The position numbers and the translations under genes are program-made. From Gammaproteobacteria bacterium (GTDB lineage: Bacteria; Pseudomonadota; Gammaproteobacteria; Arenicellales; DRJH01), in assembly GCA_011052285.1 (NCBI GenBank), contig DRJH01000021.1, positions 1 to 6,676 on the forward strand: a DNA stretch of 6,676 nt. Reading direction: 5' to 3'. The notes under the pieces are model-generated. The model worked only from the letters and a program-made list of their open reading frames with translations, made no database searches and was not told where the DNA came from. Positions 5,748 to 6,676 of this stretch are shown here, one piece after another. Each line of letters starts with the position of its first letter. The stretch's first letter is position 1.

Positions 5748-6676
5748 GTGGTAAAAATTCTCCATCTCGTGGCCCAGCGCCTGGCGCTGGGCCTGTTGGT
5801 GCTGTTCGCCGTGTCGCTGATCATTTTTCTTGGGGTATCGCTATTGCCCGGGGATCTGTGTCAAGAGATCCAGGGGCAGGCAGCCACCCCGGAGACGGTA
5901 GCGGTGTGTCGTGACGAGTTGGGACTGAACCTACCTGCACACACCCGCTACCTGCATTGGCTGGCAGGGATGGTGCAGGGTGACTTTGGGACTTCACTGG
6001 CCAATAAACGGCCGATCTCCGAACTGATCGGGGTGCGTCTGGGCAATACGTTTTTTCTGGCCGGCGTCACGGCCATTATTGCGGTACCGCTGGCCCTGAT
6101 ACTGGGTATTCTGGCCGCACTGTATCGCAACAGTCTGTACGATCGTCTGATCAATGCTTCAACCCTGATTTCAATTTCTTTTCCGGAATTTTTTATCGCC
6201 TATATTCTGATTCTGTTTTTCTCGGTCAAGCTGCATTGGTTTCCCAGCTTATCCAATGTTTCCCCAGATACCGCGTTCGGGGATCGTCTCTATCACGTGT
6301 TGTTGCCGGCCCTGACCCTGACCTTGGTAGTGCTGGCACACATGATGCGGATGACTCGCGCTGCTATCATCAATCTACTGGCCAGCCCCTATATTGAAAT
6401 GGCCAAGCTTAAGGGCATGACACGATCACATATCATTCTGCACCATGCCTTGCCGAATGCCTGGGCGCCGATCGCAAATGTCGTCGTCATCAACCTGGCC
6501 TATTTGATTGTTGGGGTGGTGGTGGTCGAGGTGGTGTTTGTCTATCCCGGCCTCGGGCAGTTGATCGTCGATAGCGTGCAAAAGCGGGATATCCCGGTTG
6601 TTCAGGCCTGTAGCATGATCTTTGCTGCGACCTATGTACTGCTCAATATGGCTGCAGACATCATTTCCATTGTCAC
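5748..6676 (+). CDS. DppB/OppB-like ABC transporter permease, 3' end cut by window
   Basis: An inner-membrane permease of the peptide/nickel importer family (BPD_transp_1), the first of the usual two. It is open to the window edge with 309 complete codons, so only a short tail is missing. The opening VVKILHLVAQRLALGLLVLF leads into the first membrane helix (about 9-31). A periplasmic loop with DELGLNLPAHTRYLHWL and GDFGTSL follows, as in DppB. Further helices come next, and then the cytoplasmic EAA loop EMAKLKGMTRSHIILHHALP (217-236) that contacts the ATPase. VVVVEVVFVYPGLGQLI is also typical. The start is a GTG at 5748, since a TAA lies two codons upstream in frame at 5742-5744. A GTG at 5769 is an alternative. 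The ribosome binding site is weak. It lies 23 bases after the binding-protein stop and forms one operon with it. A second permease and ATPases would be expected beyond the window. Confidence 0.93.
   Translation, partial: MVKILHLVAQRLALGLLVLFAVSLIIFLGVSLLPGDLCQEIQGQAATPETVAVCRDELGLNLPAHTRYLHWLAGMVQGDFGTSLANKRPISELIGVRLGNTFFLAGVTAIIAVPLALILGILAALYRNSLYDRLINASTLISISFPEFFIAYILILFFSVKLHWFPSLSNVSPDTAFGDRLYHVLLPALTLTLVVLAHMMRMTRAAIINLLASPYIEMAKLKGMTRSHIILHHALPNAWAPIANVVVINLAYLIVGVVVVEVVFVYPGLGQLIVDSVQKRDIPVVQACSMIFAATYVLLNMAADIISIV

Noticed and set aside
5399..5914. Plus-strand frame spanning the end of the binding-protein gene and the start of the permease
   Set aside because: It is out of frame with both recognised genes, and its composition is that of a shifted reading of them.

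Overview
The window looks like bacterial DNA from a proteobacterium, probably a gammaproteobacterium. That is inferred from moderate GC content, Shine-Dalgarno sites, proteobacterial-type insertion-sequence (IS) remnants and a DppA/DppB-like transporter. No rRNA, tRNA or other phylogenetic marker is present, so the assignment is tentative.

Layout, left to right. (1) Positions 1-70 hold the apparent last codons of a plus-strand gene and a strong intrinsic terminator. (2) Positions 82-540 are two abutting IS remnants: the N-terminal piece of an IS110-family transposase on the minus strand, and the C-terminal piece of an IS481/IS3-like DDE transposase on the plus strand, broken by an in-frame stop. 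(3) Positions 541-732 are a non-coding leader with four related 9-bp repeats in two pairs. The downstream pair overlaps a plausible promoter. (4) Positions 733-3119 are a tight three-gene plus-strand operon: a TIGR04255-like protein, a protein with a helix-turn-helix in its middle, and a protein with a conspicuous SHDCDV motif. The first two genes overlap by one base and the last two are six bases apart. (5) Positions 3158-3550 are the C-terminal piece of an IS66-family transposase on the minus strand. (6) Positions 3551-4131 are mostly non-coding, with one possible small zinc-ribbon ORF and two hairpins or palindromes. (7) Positions 4132-6676 are the start of a peptide/nickel-type ABC importer operon: a family 5 solute-binding protein, then a DppB-like permease cut off by the window end.

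The three-gene operon sits between IS fragments in what appears to be an accessory insertion between two ordinary chromosomal loci. Its proteins have no function I can assign from sequence. The tight coupling, the HTH protein, the repeats over the promoter and the IS-scarred flanks suggest a self-regulated mobile cassette, possibly for defence or stress, but that role is inference. The transporter genes on the right are conventional. The exception is the signal peptide of the binding protein, whose expected twin-arginine pair reads Arg-Cys.
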